From Type-B symbiont of Plautia stali (GTDB lineage: Bacteria > Pseudomonadota > Gammaproteobacteria > Enterobacterales > Enterobacteriaceae), in assembly GCA_001485295.1 (NCBI GenBank), contig BBOA01000001.1, forward strand, positions 342,942 through 406,941: a stretch of DNA of 64,000 nt, read 5' to 3'. Both the position numbers and the translations under genes were made by a program. Positions 1 to 9,465 of the stretch are shown in pieces (position 1 is the first letter of the stretch; every line of letters starts with the position of its first letter). The notes under the pieces are model-generated. The model was not told where the DNA came from. It was given only the letters and a program-made list of their open reading frames with translations, and ran no database searches.

Positions 1-60
1 AGCGTCGGCCTTTACTGGAAACTGCTCACTACCTTGCTAAATGTCATTCCAGAAAAGTAA
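1..60 (+). CDS. 3' end of an unidentified protein (partial)
   Basis: Frame 1 is open from the window edge to a TAA at 58-60 and gives a 19-residue hydrophobic-then-charged tail ending in NVIPEK. A terminator-like hairpin follows 20-45 bp later, which supports a real gene end. The rest lies outside the window and I do not recognise the family. Confidence 0.35.
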   Translation, partial: SVGLYWKLLTTLLNVIPEK

Positions 61-82
61 GCGCCACACCGCTTAAAACCAA

Positions 83-107
83 CCAAGCTGCGGCTGGTTT
101 TTTCTCT
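83..107 (+). terminator. Rho-independent terminator after the partial gene
   Basis: AACC(A)AGC, loop TGCG, then GCTGGTT followed by a T run. One A bulges out of the left arm. It lies directly downstream of the partial reading frame ending at 60. Confidence 0.6.
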
Positions 108-319
108 GCGCCTCAGCCCAGCATAAAACACCGCCTTGATTTCATTCCCTACTGTAAAACACCAGAGTTATATGTGGTGCGCCAGATTTAGCCGCCAAAA
201 AATCTATATGTCTGGATGGCTAATAAGATTTCGTGCTAGCTTATGCGCTTTCGGCTGTTGCCGCGCCTGAAACTTCAGAAAAAAATTTCGGCAAGCCAGT
301 TACTGGGGAGCTTGAGCTA

Positions 320-905
320 ATGAGTGCGTTAAACTGCCTTGAGATGCGTAATATCTCACTCGCATTCGGCGGATTTGCCGCGTTGACGCAGGTAGATTTT
401 TTCGCGGAAGGCGATTCGGTACACGCTTTGACCGGCGCTAACAGCGCAGGCAAATCGACGCTGATGGCTGTGCTCTCCGGCGCGCACAGCCACTACAGCA
501 GCGAGATTCTGCTCGACGGCGCCAGTGTCGATACGCAGCCCGCGCGACGCGAAATGGCTCGGCATTCATCTGGTACAGCAGGAGGTGGACGTCGAGCTGG
601 TGCCGCAGCTCAGCGTAGCGGAAAACATCCTGCTGGATCGGCTAGCAGAGCCGGGCCACGGCTTCCGCTAGGGGCGCCCTTCGCCGTCAGCCGCGCGCCC
701 TGCTGGCGCCGCTCGACGTCAGCATCAGCGTCAACCGGCTGGTGGAACGCTGCACCCTAGCGGAGAAGCAGCAGATTTTGCTGGCGCGCGCTGTCGCAAG
801 TACCGCCAAGCTGGCGGGCGCTAGCAAAAGGTCGCCATCTGCAAGTGGCTGCGCAGCCACGCCGAAGTGCTGATTTTCGATGAGCCGACCAAAGGGGCCG
901 ACGGA
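320..905 (+). pseudogene. Sugar ABC transporter ATPase remnant
   Basis: This was the ATP-binding subunit of a ribose/xylose-type ABC importer. A ribosome site (GGGGAG, 305-310) precedes the ATG at 320. Residues MRNISLAFGGFAAL lead into a Walker A-like GANSAGKST; the usual Gly is Ser. Frame is lost near 555; the next frame gives LVQQEVDVELVPQLSVAENILLD, then a TAG at 677-679, another shift near 795, and a last piece [14 protein letters not shown] (Walker B) before the gene runs into the next one. The second ATPase domain and the permease are absent. It was probably co-transcribed with the binding-protein gene that follows directly. It cannot make a working protein. Confidence 0.8.
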
Positions 906-1069
906 TACTGGCTCTGGCACTGGCGATGACCTACGTTCAGCGCCTTCGCCGACAGCGTCGCGCCGACGCTTGCCCCATCGCGAATAATGAAAGACCGGTG
1001 TGCATCGCGGTGATCCGCAATCTAGGTTCCGACGACAACACCACGCAGTTTGTCGCGGGCGCTATTCAG

Positions 1070-1445
1070 ATCGCATCGATCTTGCCTTTCGGATACTTCG
1101 CGAGGATCGCGCCGATCTTGTTGGCGGTGTCGTCCTGCACGTTAGAGGAGACCGTGCCGATCGGCTCCAGCTGATGGATGCCTAGATTCTTCTTCAGCAG
1201 CTTCTCATACACCCCCTGACGGCGCACCATCGCCGGGAAACCGGCGACCTACAGCTTGACGATATTCACTTTGCTGTTGAAATCTTGCTTTGCTGTTGAA
1301 ATCTTTAATCAGCTAGCCGAGCGACGACTGCGCCAGCAATGCCGTCGTACTTCTGGCTGATCGTCTGTTGACGAAGTCCTGAAAGCGCGCGTCGTCGCCG
1401 TTGCTGAGAAAGATGCTTGACCTTAAAGCCCAGCTTGCGGCCAAT
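1070..1445. other. 376-bp inverted segment inside the binding-protein pseudogene
   Basis: The left joint is ATTCAG|ATCGCATC and the right joint is GGCCAAT|CTGGGGC. Inverting the segment rebuilds AGAIQ-IGRKLGFKV and KIDAI-WGMWDTF without losing a base. The segment ends carry only the 2-bp inverted match AT/AT, so no invertase site or long inverted repeat is visible. Confidence 0.85.
1269..1306. repeat. 19-bp tandem duplication
   Basis: Copy one is 1269-1287 and copy two 1288-1306, differing only at the last base. It lies within the inverted piece of the binding-protein pseudogene and adds 19 bp, shifting frame. Confidence 0.85.
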
Positions 1446-1842
1446 CTGGGGCATGTGGGACACCTTTGGCTAGGGCCGCCTATAAAGCGCTGCAGGAGAA
1501 CGGGCGCACCGAGATCAAGCTCTACAGCATCGACGTCTCCAACCAAGATTTGCAGCTGATGAGCGAGAAGAACAGCCCGTTGATGCAGACGGTGCCGATC
1601 GATCCGAAAACCATCGGCGCGGTGAATTCGCGTCTGGTGGCGAATAAGATCGCCGGCGAAGCGCCGCCACCACAGCTACGATTTTAAAGGCGCTTCTATC
1701 TCGCAGCAGCAGCTGAACAGCCAGCAGGGAGCAATTAATGTGACGTCGCTGAATAAAATCGTGCCTAGCTGGGGGGCGGCAATACCGACTTCGGCGCGCC
1801 GTGATTCACCACGCTGGAAGCGAAGAATAAGAAGTAAAACAA

Positions 1843-1867
1843 AAAGCGGCCTGAAGGCCGCTTTTTT
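1843..1867. terminator. Bidirectional terminator between binding-protein gene and garK
   Basis: AAAGCGGCC, loop TGAA, GGCCGCTTT, with an A run on the left and a T run on the right, so it can serve both the plus-strand gene ending at 1837 and the minus-strand garK remnant whose stop is at 1866-1868. Confidence 0.85.
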
Positions 1868-2480
1868 ACTGCATCGCACTGCTTACCTTTAGCGTCGCGG
1901 CGATATTCCTAGCCGCCAGCCGCAAATTATTTTCCGCGTTCGCCAGCGACTCCTCAAGCATGCAGATGCTGTAGAGAACGCTAAACACTGACTGCATCTA
2001 GATCGTGCTAATGCACCACGCCGACATCCGCCGTTAGGCTGCCGGCAATGCCGATCACCGGCTTATTAAACTGTTTCGCCACCTGTGCCACGCCAATCGG
2101 CACTTTGCCGTTGATGCTCTTGCTGTCAATACGGCCTTCGCCAGTGATCACCAGCAGCGCGTCTTTGACCTGCTCCGCCAGCCGCAGCGCCTAGGTTACG
2201 ATCTCGATGCCGCGCCGCCGCCGGGGATATGCAACACGTCGATGTCGAGAGCGCGCTGGATAATCGCCGTGTAGTGCGCTAGCGCGCGATCCAGCAGCCA
2301 GCGTCGCCCCTTTTTGCGGGCCGAAAACGGTACGGTAGAGGCGCAGTCGCGGCCGGTCAGCGGGGTGGTGACGTCGCACACCACCTCGAAACAGCACTGC
2401 CACACGCGCGCGTCCAGCCCGCTGATATCAATCTTCGCCAGCGCCGGCGGCGCGCTGCCGCCGTCTGGCTGTAACTATTA
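1866..2480 (-). pseudogene. garK: Glycerate kinase remnant (garK/glxK type)
   Basis: Glycerate kinase phosphorylates D-glycerate, the last step of galactarate/glucarate and glyoxylate use. The minus strand carries, in broken frames, [109 protein letters not shown] and DAVFSVLYSICMLEESLANA. The N-terminal third is missing upstream of 2480. Frame breaks and in-frame TAG codons are present. With garD next door this was part of a galactarate catabolic locus, at the place where E. coli keeps gudPXD beside yqcA. Confidence 0.85.
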
Positions 2481-2837
2481 ATGATGCACTCCTGAAATAT
2501 AGCGTTCGCTACATTCGCTCTGACTGCATGCACATCGCGCTGGGTATTAGCAGTGATTATCTTGCAGTTACACAACTCACTGCGGCGTGCCTCACGGAAC
2601 CCAATTTTTTAGCGATAGAATGATAAAGAAATGAGCAGCTGACGGGCGTTTTATGAGACTCTTCACTTGCTTTTGGGAAAGCGGACTAAAAAAAGAGGCG
2701 ATTTAACATCTTAATGCACGCCAGTTGCACAATGCGGTGGATAAAACCTGTCCATATACTAAAGTTAGCAAATCCGATGAGCGTAGTGAAAAACGATAAT
2801 GCGCTGCCATATACGGCATATGACTGGAAGGTGAGCG
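2481..2837. other. Gene-free stretch between garK and garD remnants
   Basis: No recognisable reading frame. It would be the divergent control region of garK and garD plus whatever remains of the lost garK N terminus. I see no clear operator. It is AT-richer than the flanks. Confidence 0.5.
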
Positions 2838-3230
2838 ATGAACCCCATAATGAAAGAGCCATCGCTCTGTATCAAAGTTCATGAGAACGACAATGTCGCT
2901 ATCGTGGTTAACAACTAGGGATTGCCAGCCGGCACAGTGTTTCCCGACGGGCTAACGCTGACGGAGCCTATCACGCAACCTGCTCGGCATTACCATCACC
3001 GTACATTACGTCGCAGGCGTGTTGGACTATATGGTGCAGATTGTCGAGCGCGATCTGCTGCCGAACTATCCCAACGTCGACGGCATGGTAATGAAGAGGG
3101 ATGAAGAGGTCGGCTGGCAGCTGTTCCATCTGATTCTCGATATCGCCAGCGGCCACTAGCAAACCTAGTCGGATCGCTGGGGCATTCGCAATCAGCTGGC
3201 GGTATTCAATCCGGCGCCACTTCGCTGCTG
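2838..3230 (+). pseudogene. garD: Galactarate dehydratase remnant with two large internal deletions
   Basis: Galactarate dehydratase (about 520 residues in E. coli) converts galactarate to 5-keto-4-deoxyglucarate. After GGAAGGTGAG and the ATG at 2838 the frame reads IKVHENDNVAIVVNN, a TAG (2916-2918), GLPAGTVFPDGLTL, then jumps to LLGITITVHYVAGVLDYMVQIVERDLLPNYPNVDGMV, then jumps again to EEVGWQLFHLILDIASGH, with TAGs at 3157 and 3166, and [17 protein letters not shown]. About 75 residues and then well over 300 residues are missing. All three stops sit in CTAG. Confidence 0.88.
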
Positions 3231-3365
3231 TAGTTTTGCCACTGCGCCAGAGTAGGATTGCCATAGAGTGCCCTCATGTACCTGCGCCTGTAAAATCGGT
3301 TGCGCTTCTTCCGCGACCAGCAGCGCGTTGCCATATACCGTAACTACAAAAATGCCAATCTTCGC
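3206..3365 (-). pseudogene. yqcA: Flavodoxin-like YqcA remnant
   Basis: The minus strand reads [27 protein letters not shown], the N terminus of the short-chain flavodoxin YqcA (about 150 residues in E. coli). The start ATG is replaced (GCGGGCGAAG where ATGGCGAAG is expected). After about 35 residues the sequence jumps to a possible C-terminal piece with a TGA at 3206-3208, overlapping the end of garD on the other strand. The position downstream of truC matches E. coli. The left end is uncertain. Confidence 0.7.
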
Positions 3366-4111
3366 CCGCCGTGTAGATAAACTTAAGTCCGGCGGCGATC
3401 GCCGTCTGCCAGCCGAATTGCTGCGCTAGCTGCCGCCACGCCGCATCCAGTCCGGTGCGGATCATCAGCGGTTCGCCGGTGATAAGGTGTGTCAGCACCA
3501 AGCTGCTGGCGTGCAGCATCAGCCGATCGGCGCCGAACTGCCACGCCGCGATTTTGCCGCAGATCCCTGTAAGTAGTGTCGCCGATGATTGGATGGCGCA
3601 GGGGCGCCATATGGCAACGCAGCTGATGTTTGCGGCCGGTGTGCGGCGAGAGCTTCATCAGGCTGTAGCGCGCGCTCGCGTAGCGACCGATCGCCACTGG
3701 TATCTTCACCCACGCCAGCGCCTGATAGTCGGTCGCCGCCGGCGGCGCGGTTCGCTCCTGGGTGATGAACTTATCGGCGATCTTGTCTAGCTCTTCCACC
3801 AGCGGATAGTCGAGCATGCCGCTCTCCTGCAGCTAGCCGCGTGTGACGGCGTGATAGGTTTTCTGCATCTGATGCTGCTCGAACTGCTGCGCCAGCAGTC
3901 GGCCGACTTCGCTGAAGAGACCCATCAGCAGCACGCCGAAGGTCGGACGGTCAAGGCGGTGCGCGGTAAAGACGTGCTGGCCGATCTGGTCGCGCACCGT
4001 CTGCATCACCAACACTTTCTCTTTGCGATCCAGCCCGCTGCGGTCAACAAGCCCGCTGGCGGGCTTGTTGACCGCCACCAGCCATTCATCCTGACAGATA
4101 ATTTCTAGCAT
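3366..4111 (-). pseudogene. truC: tRNA pseudouridine synthase C (U65) remnant
   Basis: TruC makes pseudouridine 65 in tRNA-Ile1 and tRNA-Asp. The minus strand starts MLEIICQDEWLVAVNKP (start 4109-4111), with TAHRLDRPTFGVLLMG covering the catalytic-Asp motif HRLDRPT. The frame stops at a TAG (3833-3835) where TGG (Trp) is expected, resumes with MLDYPLVEELDKIADKF and GRKHQLRCHMAPLRHPIIGDTTY, then shifts frame near 3565 to DRLMLHASSLVLTHLITGEPL. A missing start has also been created for yqcA just downstream. The start overlaps the stop of yqcC (TGATG), as in a translationally coupled operon. Confidence 0.88.
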
Positions 4112-4205
4112 CAGGCGTGATGGTCCATAAACAGCGCGTCGAGCCGGGTTAGGCTGCGCGGGATCGGCAAATCCGGGCGGCAAGCATGACACCGCCGGAC
4201 GCGGG
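4111..4205 (-). pseudogene. yqcC: YqcC C-terminal remnant
   Basis: Minus-strand frame LPIPRSLTRLDALFMDHHA-stop (TGA at 4111-4113) resembles the C terminus of YqcC (LAELEKLDALFADD in E. coli), the small protein encoded just upstream of truC. The first three quarters of the gene are gone; the csrB terminator begins immediately upstream. Confidence 0.65.
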
Positions 4206-4206
4206 C

Positions 4207-4514
4207 GAAAAAAAGGGAGCACTGTTAAAACAGTGCTCCCGGTTCGTTTGCAGCTTTCCCGCTACGCTGATGCTCCCTGCTCATCCGTGACAACTTTTCC
4301 TGCGCGCCATCCTGCGCTTATCGTCCTGATAATTCAAACCGGCCACCCATCATGTACGGCTCTCGTTCTCCTTCCTAGAGGTGTCCCTGACTCTCTCCTG
4401 AGTATTCTGCTTCATTCTGAAGCTCTCCGTGTGACGTAAATTCTACTGTCTCACCTCCTAGCATAACGTATCCTGACGCTATCTTCAATCCTCTGGCTCT
4501 GGCTTCCTGCCAAC
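4207..4514 (-). ncRNA. csrB: CsrB regulatory small RNA
   Basis: CsrB sequesters the translational regulator CsrA through many GGA motifs in hairpin loops. On the minus strand the RNA starts GTTGGCAGGAAGCCAGAG (E. coli GTCGACAGGGAGTCAGAC) at 4514. It ends with GTTGTCACGGATGAGCAGGG, then AAACGAACCGGGAGCACTG, and a perfect 10-bp terminator stem (4215-4240) with a T run. By eye I count about 16-17 GGA motifs. A few expected ones have mutated, for example TCAGAATGAAG where AGGATG is typical. The location between yqcC and syd is the E. coli location. Length is about 308 nt against about 369 in E. coli. Confidence 0.9.
4215..4240 (-). terminator. csrB terminator
   Basis: GGGAGCACTG, 6-nt loop, CAGTGCTCCC; on the minus strand a run of seven T follows. 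Confidence 0.9.
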
Positions 4515-4685
4515 TGCTGACTATTTTGGCGGAAGCCGCCGAATAAATAAGACGCTAAAAAGCGTTACGTTAATTGTTTATAGACCAAATTTAGAACTAA
4601 CGCCATCAAGCCGATGATTTACAATATTTTTACATTGTAGACTTCTGAATATCTCTTTATTAAAATGCCAATCTCTCATTGATCA

Positions 4686-4703
4686 TGTAAAAGATATCGC
4701 ACA
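4686..4703. promoter_or_regulatory. Candidate UvrY (GacA) box upstream of csrB
   Basis: TGTAAAAGATATCGCACA is an imperfect 18-bp palindrome of the TGTAA(N8)TTACA type, centred about 180 bp upstream of the csrB start. In E. coli, UvrY activates csrB from a far-upstream site of this kind. Assigned by eye only. Confidence 0.45.
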
Positions 4704-4805
4704 AGGTTAAGAGCTGATATCTGCAAATCAGCCGATAACCGGTTGTAAATTAGTAGGAAATGTCTGAATTTTTTGTGAAAAAACATCGCACTTTTTAGTG
4801 CTAAG

Positions 4806-5186
4806 CTATTCGAGAATGATTTCTCCGGTGAAGTTGCAGAGCGAGACTATCTCCTGCTCTGACTCGGTCGACACGATAAACAGCGTTGGCGTCTGTTTGA
4901 GTCGGCACTTCATAATCAAATGGCCGATTAAATTATCCTGCAGCCGCACAAAGTCCTCTTCGCTCCAGACCTGTAGCAAAGACAGCTCGTGCTCGACCGC
5001 TTCCAGCGTGGCAGGCAACGTAAAGGGCTGCGGCTGCCACTACACCTCATACGCCTAGGTGGCGACGATGCAGGGCGACGGCACGCCGTAAAGCGCTTGG
5101 CTGGCGGGCGCATGACCGGTGCGCTGTTGCCAAGCGTCGCAACAGCGGGCGGTAAATTTGCACAGGGCACCCATAGTCTGTTGCAT
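4806..5186 (-). pseudogene. syd: Syd (SecY-interacting protein) remnant
   Basis: Syd binds SecY at the inner membrane (about 181 residues in E. coli). From the ATG at 5184-5186 the frame gives [13 protein letters not shown] and [13 protein letters not shown], then TAG (5054-5056) and TAG (5040-5042), WQPQPFT, then a deletion of about 40 residues to LSLLQVWSEEDFVRLQDNLIGHL, TPTLFIVSTESEQEIVSLCNFTGEI and a premature end. The C-terminal 35-40 residues are missing. Divergent from queF, as in E. coli. Confidence 0.85.
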
Positions 5187-5252
5187 GACTCTTTTTCTCA
5201 CGTCTAATGGGGTTACACGTACCCACTTTGTTTTGTATCACAGGTAACCTCT

Positions 5253-6098
5253 ATGTCTTTATATGAAAAGGATCAGGTGCTGAGCAGTCTGATCCTAGGC
5301 AAACCTACAGCCTATCACGATCAATACGCTCCCAGCCTGCTGCAGGCAGTGCCGCGCAGCCTGAACCGCACGCCGCTGGGACTGACGCCCGATTCCTTGC
5401 CCTTTACCGGCGCGGATATCTGGACACTGTACGAACTCTCTTGGCTCAACAGCAAGGGCGTGCCGCAGGTCGCGGTGGGCGAAGTAGTGCTGAACGCCAC
5501 CAGCGAACATCTTATCGAGTCGAAGAGCTTTAAGCTCTACCTTAACAGCTTTAATCAGACGCGCTTCGCCGACTGGGGCGAGGTGCGCCAGACGCTGGAG
5601 CGCGATCTCAGCGCATGCGCGCAGGGCGAGGTCAGCGTGGCGCTGTTCCGCCTAAGCGAACTAGAAGGCCAGCCTGTCGGCCATTTTAGCGGTTACTGCA
5701 TCGACGAGCAGGACATCGAGATTGACGACTACCGCTTCAACGCCGACTATCTGGCGGATGCGGCGGGCAGCGAGATCGTAGAGGAGAGGCTGGTCAGCCA
5801 CCTGCTGAAGTCCAACTGTTTGATCACCAACCAGCCCGACTGGGGTTCGGTGATGATCCACTACAAAGGTCCGTGCATAGACCGCGAAGCACTGCTGCGC
5901 TACCTAATCTCTTTCCGCCAGCACAATGAGTTTCACGAGCAGTGCGTGGAGCACATCTTCAATGACGTGCTGCGTTTCTGCCAGCCAGAGCAGCTGACGG
6001 TTTACGCGCGCTATACGCGCCGCGGCGGGCTGGACATCAATCCTTGGCGCAGCAACGCGCTCTTCTGCCCCGGTTTTTCCCGCCTAGTGCGTCAGTAG
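5253..6098 (+). CDS. queF: NADPH-dependent 7-cyano-7-deazaguanine reductase
   Basis: QueF reduces preQ0 to preQ1 in the cytosol, a late step of queuosine synthesis for tRNA wobble position 34. The product has 281 residues, one fewer than E. coli QueF. The catalytic Cys is residue 189 in [15 protein letters not shown], and the partner Asp follows in QPDW at 196. The T-fold reductase signature around [16 protein letters not shown] and the C-terminal [11 protein letters not shown] are present. The start follows GGTAACCTCT, a modest ribosome site. Full length, with no disruption. It is single, divergent from dead syd, and kept while several other tRNA-modification genes nearby (truC, tcdA) are lost. 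Confidence 0.95.
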   Translation: MSLYEKDQVLSSLILGKPTAYHDQYAPSLLQAVPRSLNRTPLGLTPDSLPFTGADIWTLYELSWLNSKGVPQVAVGEVVLNATSEHLIESKSFKLYLNSFNQTRFADWGEVRQTLERDLSACAQGEVSVALFRLSELEGQPVGHFSGYCIDEQDIEIDDYRFNADYLADAAGSEIVEERLVSHLLKSNCLITNQPDWGSVMIHYKGPCIDREALLRYLISFRQHNEFHEQCVEHIFNDVLRFCQPEQLTVYARYTRRGGLDINPWRSNALFCPGFSRLVRQ

Positions 6099-6267
6099 CT
6101 TTGCGAGGCCTCTCGCAGCCTGCGCGTCAGACGGCGCGTTCCACTTGAGCATTCGCGGTCGACAAGGCACTCTAGTGAAGGCGGTGATCGGAGGAGCGCC
6201 GACCAAGGATTTTCGCCACCGCAACAGCGGTGTCTTCAGTCATCCAAGCGGGTGTAAAGGAGTTCAT

Positions 6268-7629
6268 TTGATTACACATATCAGCCCTCTTGGCTCGATG
6301 GATCTGTTGTCTCAGCTGGAAGTCGACATGCTCAAGCGCACGGCAAGCAGCGACCTTTACCAGCTGTTTCGCAACTGCTCGCTCGCCGTGCTGAATTCAG
6401 GCAGCCAGACCGACAGCAGCCACGAACTGCTTTCCCGCTTTAAGAATTTCGACATCAACGTGCTGCGCCGCGAACGCGGCGTTAAGCTGGAACTGATCAA
6501 TCCGCCGGAAGAGGCTTTTGTCGACGGACGTATTATCCGCTCGCTGCAGACCAACCTGTTCGCCGTGCTGCGCGACATTTTGTTTGTGAACGGCCAGCTG
6601 TCAATTTCCAGAATGGAAGAGGCGCAGCCGGATAATTCGACGCATATCACCAACCAGGTTTTTTCGATCCTGCGCAACGCCGGCGTGCTGCACATCGGGG
6701 AATACCCCAACACTGTGGTCTGCTGGGGCGGCCACTCAATTAACGCGGTAGAGTATCAGTACTGCCGCAACGTCGGCACTCAGCTCGGCCTGCGCGAGCT
6801 GAACATCTGCACCGGCTGCGGTCCAGGGGTGATGGAAGCGCCGATGAAAGGCGCAGCGGTGGGCCATGCGCAGCAGCGCTATCGCGACAGCCGCTTTATT
6901 GGGCTGACCGAGCCGTCGATCATTGCCGCCGAGCCGCCGAATCTGCTGGTGAATGAACTCATCATCATGCCGGATATCGAAAAGCGGCTGGAAGCGTTCG
7001 TGCGCATCGCGCACGGTATCATTATCTTCCCGGGCGGCGTAGGCACGGCGGAAGAGCTGCTCTACCTGCTATGGATCATGATGAACCCGCAGAACCACGA
7101 GCAGGTGCTGCCGCTGATCCTCACCGGGCCGCGCGAGAGCGCCGACTACTTCCATATGCTGAACGACTTTATCGTCAATACGCTGGGCGAAGCTGCGCGC
7201 AAACACTACACCATCGTCATTGACGACGCCGCCGAAGTGGCGCGCCTGATGAAAAAAGCGATGCCGCAGGTGAAAGAATATCGTCGCGAAACCGGCGACG
7301 CCTACAGCTTCAACTGGTCGATCCGCATCTCGCCCGACTTGCAGAAGCCCTTTTTGCCGACCCATGAGAATATGGCCAATCTTAATCTCTACACCAGCCA
7401 GCCGGCGGAGCAGCTGGCGGCGGATCTGCGACGCGCCTTCTCCGGCATCGTCGCCGGGAACGTGAAGGAGATCGGCATCCGCGAAATCCGCGAAAAAGGC
7501 CCGTTCAGGCTGCATGGCGAGCCGGACATTATGGGCCGCATGGATGAGCTGCTGCAGGGATTCGTCGCCCAGCACCGCATGAAGCTACCGGGCACCGCCT
7601 ATATCCCCTGCTATGAAATCATTAAATAA
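6268..7629 (+). CDS. ppnN: Pyrimidine/purine nucleotide 5'-monophosphate nucleosidase
   Basis: PpnN (YgdH) hydrolyses nucleoside monophosphates to base and ribose 5-phosphate and is tuned by (p)ppGpp in E. coli. I place the start at the TTG at 6268-6270 because AAAGGAG lies 5 bp upstream and the protein then begins as in E. coli ([11 protein letters not shown]); E. coli ygdH is also annotated with an unusual start. An in-frame ATG at 6145 lacks homology. The product is 453 residues. The lysine-decarboxylase-like core is intact: [24 protein letters not shown], and the [13 protein letters not shown] motif of the LOG family. The stretch after LFVNGQ diverges from E. coli but keeps frame. Confidence 0.93.
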   Translation: MITHISPLGSMDLLSQLEVDMLKRTASSDLYQLFRNCSLAVLNSGSQTDSSHELLSRFKNFDINVLRRERGVKLELINPPEEAFVDGRIIRSLQTNLFAVLRDILFVNGQLSISRMEEAQPDNSTHITNQVFSILRNAGVLHIGEYPNTVVCWGGHSINAVEYQYCRNVGTQLGLRELNICTGCGPGVMEAPMKGAAVGHAQQRYRDSRFIGLTEPSIIAAEPPNLLVNELIIMPDIEKRLEAFVRIAHGIIIFPGGVGTAEELLYLLWIMMNPQNHEQVLPLILTGPRESADYFHMLNDFIVNTLGEAARKHYTIVIDDAAEVARLMKKAMPQVKEYRRETGDAYSFNWSIRISPDLQKPFLPTHENMANLNLYTSQPAEQLAADLRRAFSGIVAGNVKEIGIREIREKGPFRLHGEPDIMGRMDELLQGFVAQHRMKLPGTAYIPCYEIIK

Positions 7630-7669
7630 ACCGCAAGGAAGGCAGCTCGCAGGGGCTGCCGTTAAGCTT

Positions 7670-8380
7670 ATGTCTTTTCACCTTCTTATCGTGGACGCGC
7701 TTAATCTGATACGCCGTCTGCACGCCGTACAGGGATCGCCCTGCGTCGCGGCGCTGCGCCAGCTGCTGGGACATACGCAGCCAACGCATGCCGTGGCGGT
7801 TTTCGACAGCGAACAGCGCCATCAGGGCTGGCGTCATCAGCTGCTGCCGGACTACAAAAGCGGCAGGCCGCCGATGCTGGAGGATCTGCAGGCTGAGCTG
7901 CCCGCGCTGGCGGCGGCGCTGGCGGTCAAGATGGCGCAGGCGAGCCATCAGACGACCATCGTCTCTACCAACAAAGGCTATTGTCAGCTGCTCGCGCCGC
8001 AGATCCGCATTCGCGACTACTTCCAGAAGCGCTGGCTCGATCTGCCCTTTATCGAAACCGAATTCGGTGTCGCGCCGTAGCAGCTGCCCGACTACTGGGG
8101 ATTGTGCGGCATCAGCAGCAGTAAAATTCCCGGCATGGTGGGCATCGGTCCGAAAAGCGCGAAAACGTTGCTACAGACCTTTGGTGGGCTGGACGAGATC
8201 TATGCGCAGCTTGACGCGGTGCCAGAGAAGTTGTACGCGAAACTAACGGCAAGACGCGAGTACGCGCTGATCAGCCGACAGGTGGCAATGCTAAAGCAGG
8301 ATCAGGATCTGCAGCTGCAGGGAAATCTGAAAACGCTGCGTTATGCAGGCCAAGCGGTGCAGCGCCCGCCTGACGCTTAA
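7670..8380 (+). pseudogene. xni: Flap endonuclease-like exonuclease IX remnant
   Basis: Xni (YgdG) is a 5'-nuclease-family flap endonuclease of about 251 residues. The frame opens with [19 protein letters not shown] and reads through to [14 protein letters not shown]. It then lacks about 25 residues that should contain the NEADD metal-binding cluster, continues to [21 protein letters not shown], and stops at a TAG (8078-8080) where CAG (Gln) is expected in APQQLPDYWG. The rest (ISSSKIPGMVGIGPKSAKTLLQ, the helix-hairpin-helix) continues in the same frame to 8380. Loss of the acidic cluster means even readthrough would not restore nuclease activity. Confidence 0.9.
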
Positions 8381-9465
8381 CGTTCGTCGCGGCGGCCCGG
8401 GATGGCACCCCAGATGCGGCGAATATGCACCGTGACCTCTTCGCAGTCATTATAGAGCTGGCGAGCGCGGATCTGCGCGTTGATGCCCTGCGCCTTCAGC
8501 GCCTCGTCGATCATCGCCAGATTCTGCGTCACCTCTTCGTAGCACTTTTTCATCGGTAGCTTGAGGTTGAAGATCGTCTCGCGGCACCAGCCGTTAACCA
8601 GCCATTCGGTCATCAGGCTGGCGACGCGCACCAGCTTCTCGACCATGTCGCATACCAGCCAGTCGTTGTTGCGCGTCGGGCGAAACTTAAAGCCCTCTTC
8701 GCGGCAGTGCGTCATCTGCCTAGTATCCACAGACTGGTCGCACCATCGGGCCATTGTCTACCGCGTGTAGACCCACATGCTGCGCTTCACCAGCTGATAG
8801 GTCCAGCCGCCGGGACAGGCGCTGAGATCGACCGCATGCATGCCACGCGCCAGCCGCTCGTCCCACTCGTCGGCAGGAATAAAGACGTAAAACGCCTCTT
8901 CCAACTTGAGGGTAGATCGGCTCGGTGCATCGGCCGGAAACTTTAGACGGGGAATCCCCATATAGAACGGCGAATCGTTGCCGACATAGCAGGCGCTGGG
9001 CACGATAAAGAAGACGTTCACCACCGGACGCTTCGGGCTTTCGTAGTTAAGCATGATACCCGCGTTGAGCAGGCGGGCGTGCAGCGGCACAGTGAACTTG
9101 CGGCAGAATTTGGTCAGCTCTTTCGCTTCGTTGGTGTCCGTCACCTCGCGCAGTTCACCGCCTTTTTCCCTCCACCACGCCGGTCAGCATATCGACGATC
9201 GGCGCAATGCGGTCATCCGGCGGCAGGTCTTTCAACAGCTCGCCGACCACCAGCATCTGGCGGGCGAAGATCAGTATCTCGAACGGCAGCTCGCGCGCCT
9301 GGCGACCAGCATCTTCGTGCTAATAACACTCGAACAGCACGTAGCCGCTGTTCTCTTTCACCCGCGGGAAACCATAGATTTCACGCTCGGCAGCGTGGGC
9401 CGCGATTTCCGCAGCGCACTCTTTTTCAAAACTAGGACGGCAATGTAGAGTAAAACTTTATTCAT
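8377..9465 (-). pseudogene. rlmM: 23S rRNA C2498 2'-O-ribose methyltransferase remnant
   Basis: RlmM (YgdE, about 366 residues) methylates C2498 of 23S rRNA. Starting MNKVLLY at 9463-9465, the frame is shifted within the first ten codons; the true frame then gives [14 protein letters not shown], a TAG at the ECY-H position, and a second shift near 9170. It recovers [42 protein letters not shown] and [13 protein letters not shown] (the SAM site), has a third shift near 8765, and ends [35 protein letters not shown]. coli GMWAVDLG is GMHAVDLS here. Several independent lesions. Confidence 0.9.

Larger units (their letters stand above)
911..1837 (+). pseudogene. Periplasmic sugar-binding protein remnant with internal inversion
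   Basis: This was the periplasmic binding protein partner of the preceding ATPase (type I, ribose-binding fold). The plus strand gives VCIAVIRNLGSDDNTTQFVAGAIQ up to 1069. The middle of the protein (GRKLGFKV, SNGDDARFQDFVN, SQKYDG, KDFNSKVNIVKL, VAGFPAMVRRQ, AKYPKGKIDAI) is on the minus strand between 1445 and 1070. The plus strand resumes with WGMWDTF, AYKALQENG and SIDVSNQDLQLM. Flipping 1070-1445 restores both joints in frame. There are also a roughly 35-residue deletion and an internal TAG inside the flipped piece, and +1 shifts near 1470 and 1668. The C terminus (EAKNKK, stop 1835-1837) is recognisable. Confidence 0.85.

Noticed and set aside
1070..1445. Phase-variable invertible switch
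   Set aside because: No inverted repeats longer than 2 bp at the ends, no invertase gene nearby, and the segment contains other inactivating lesions.
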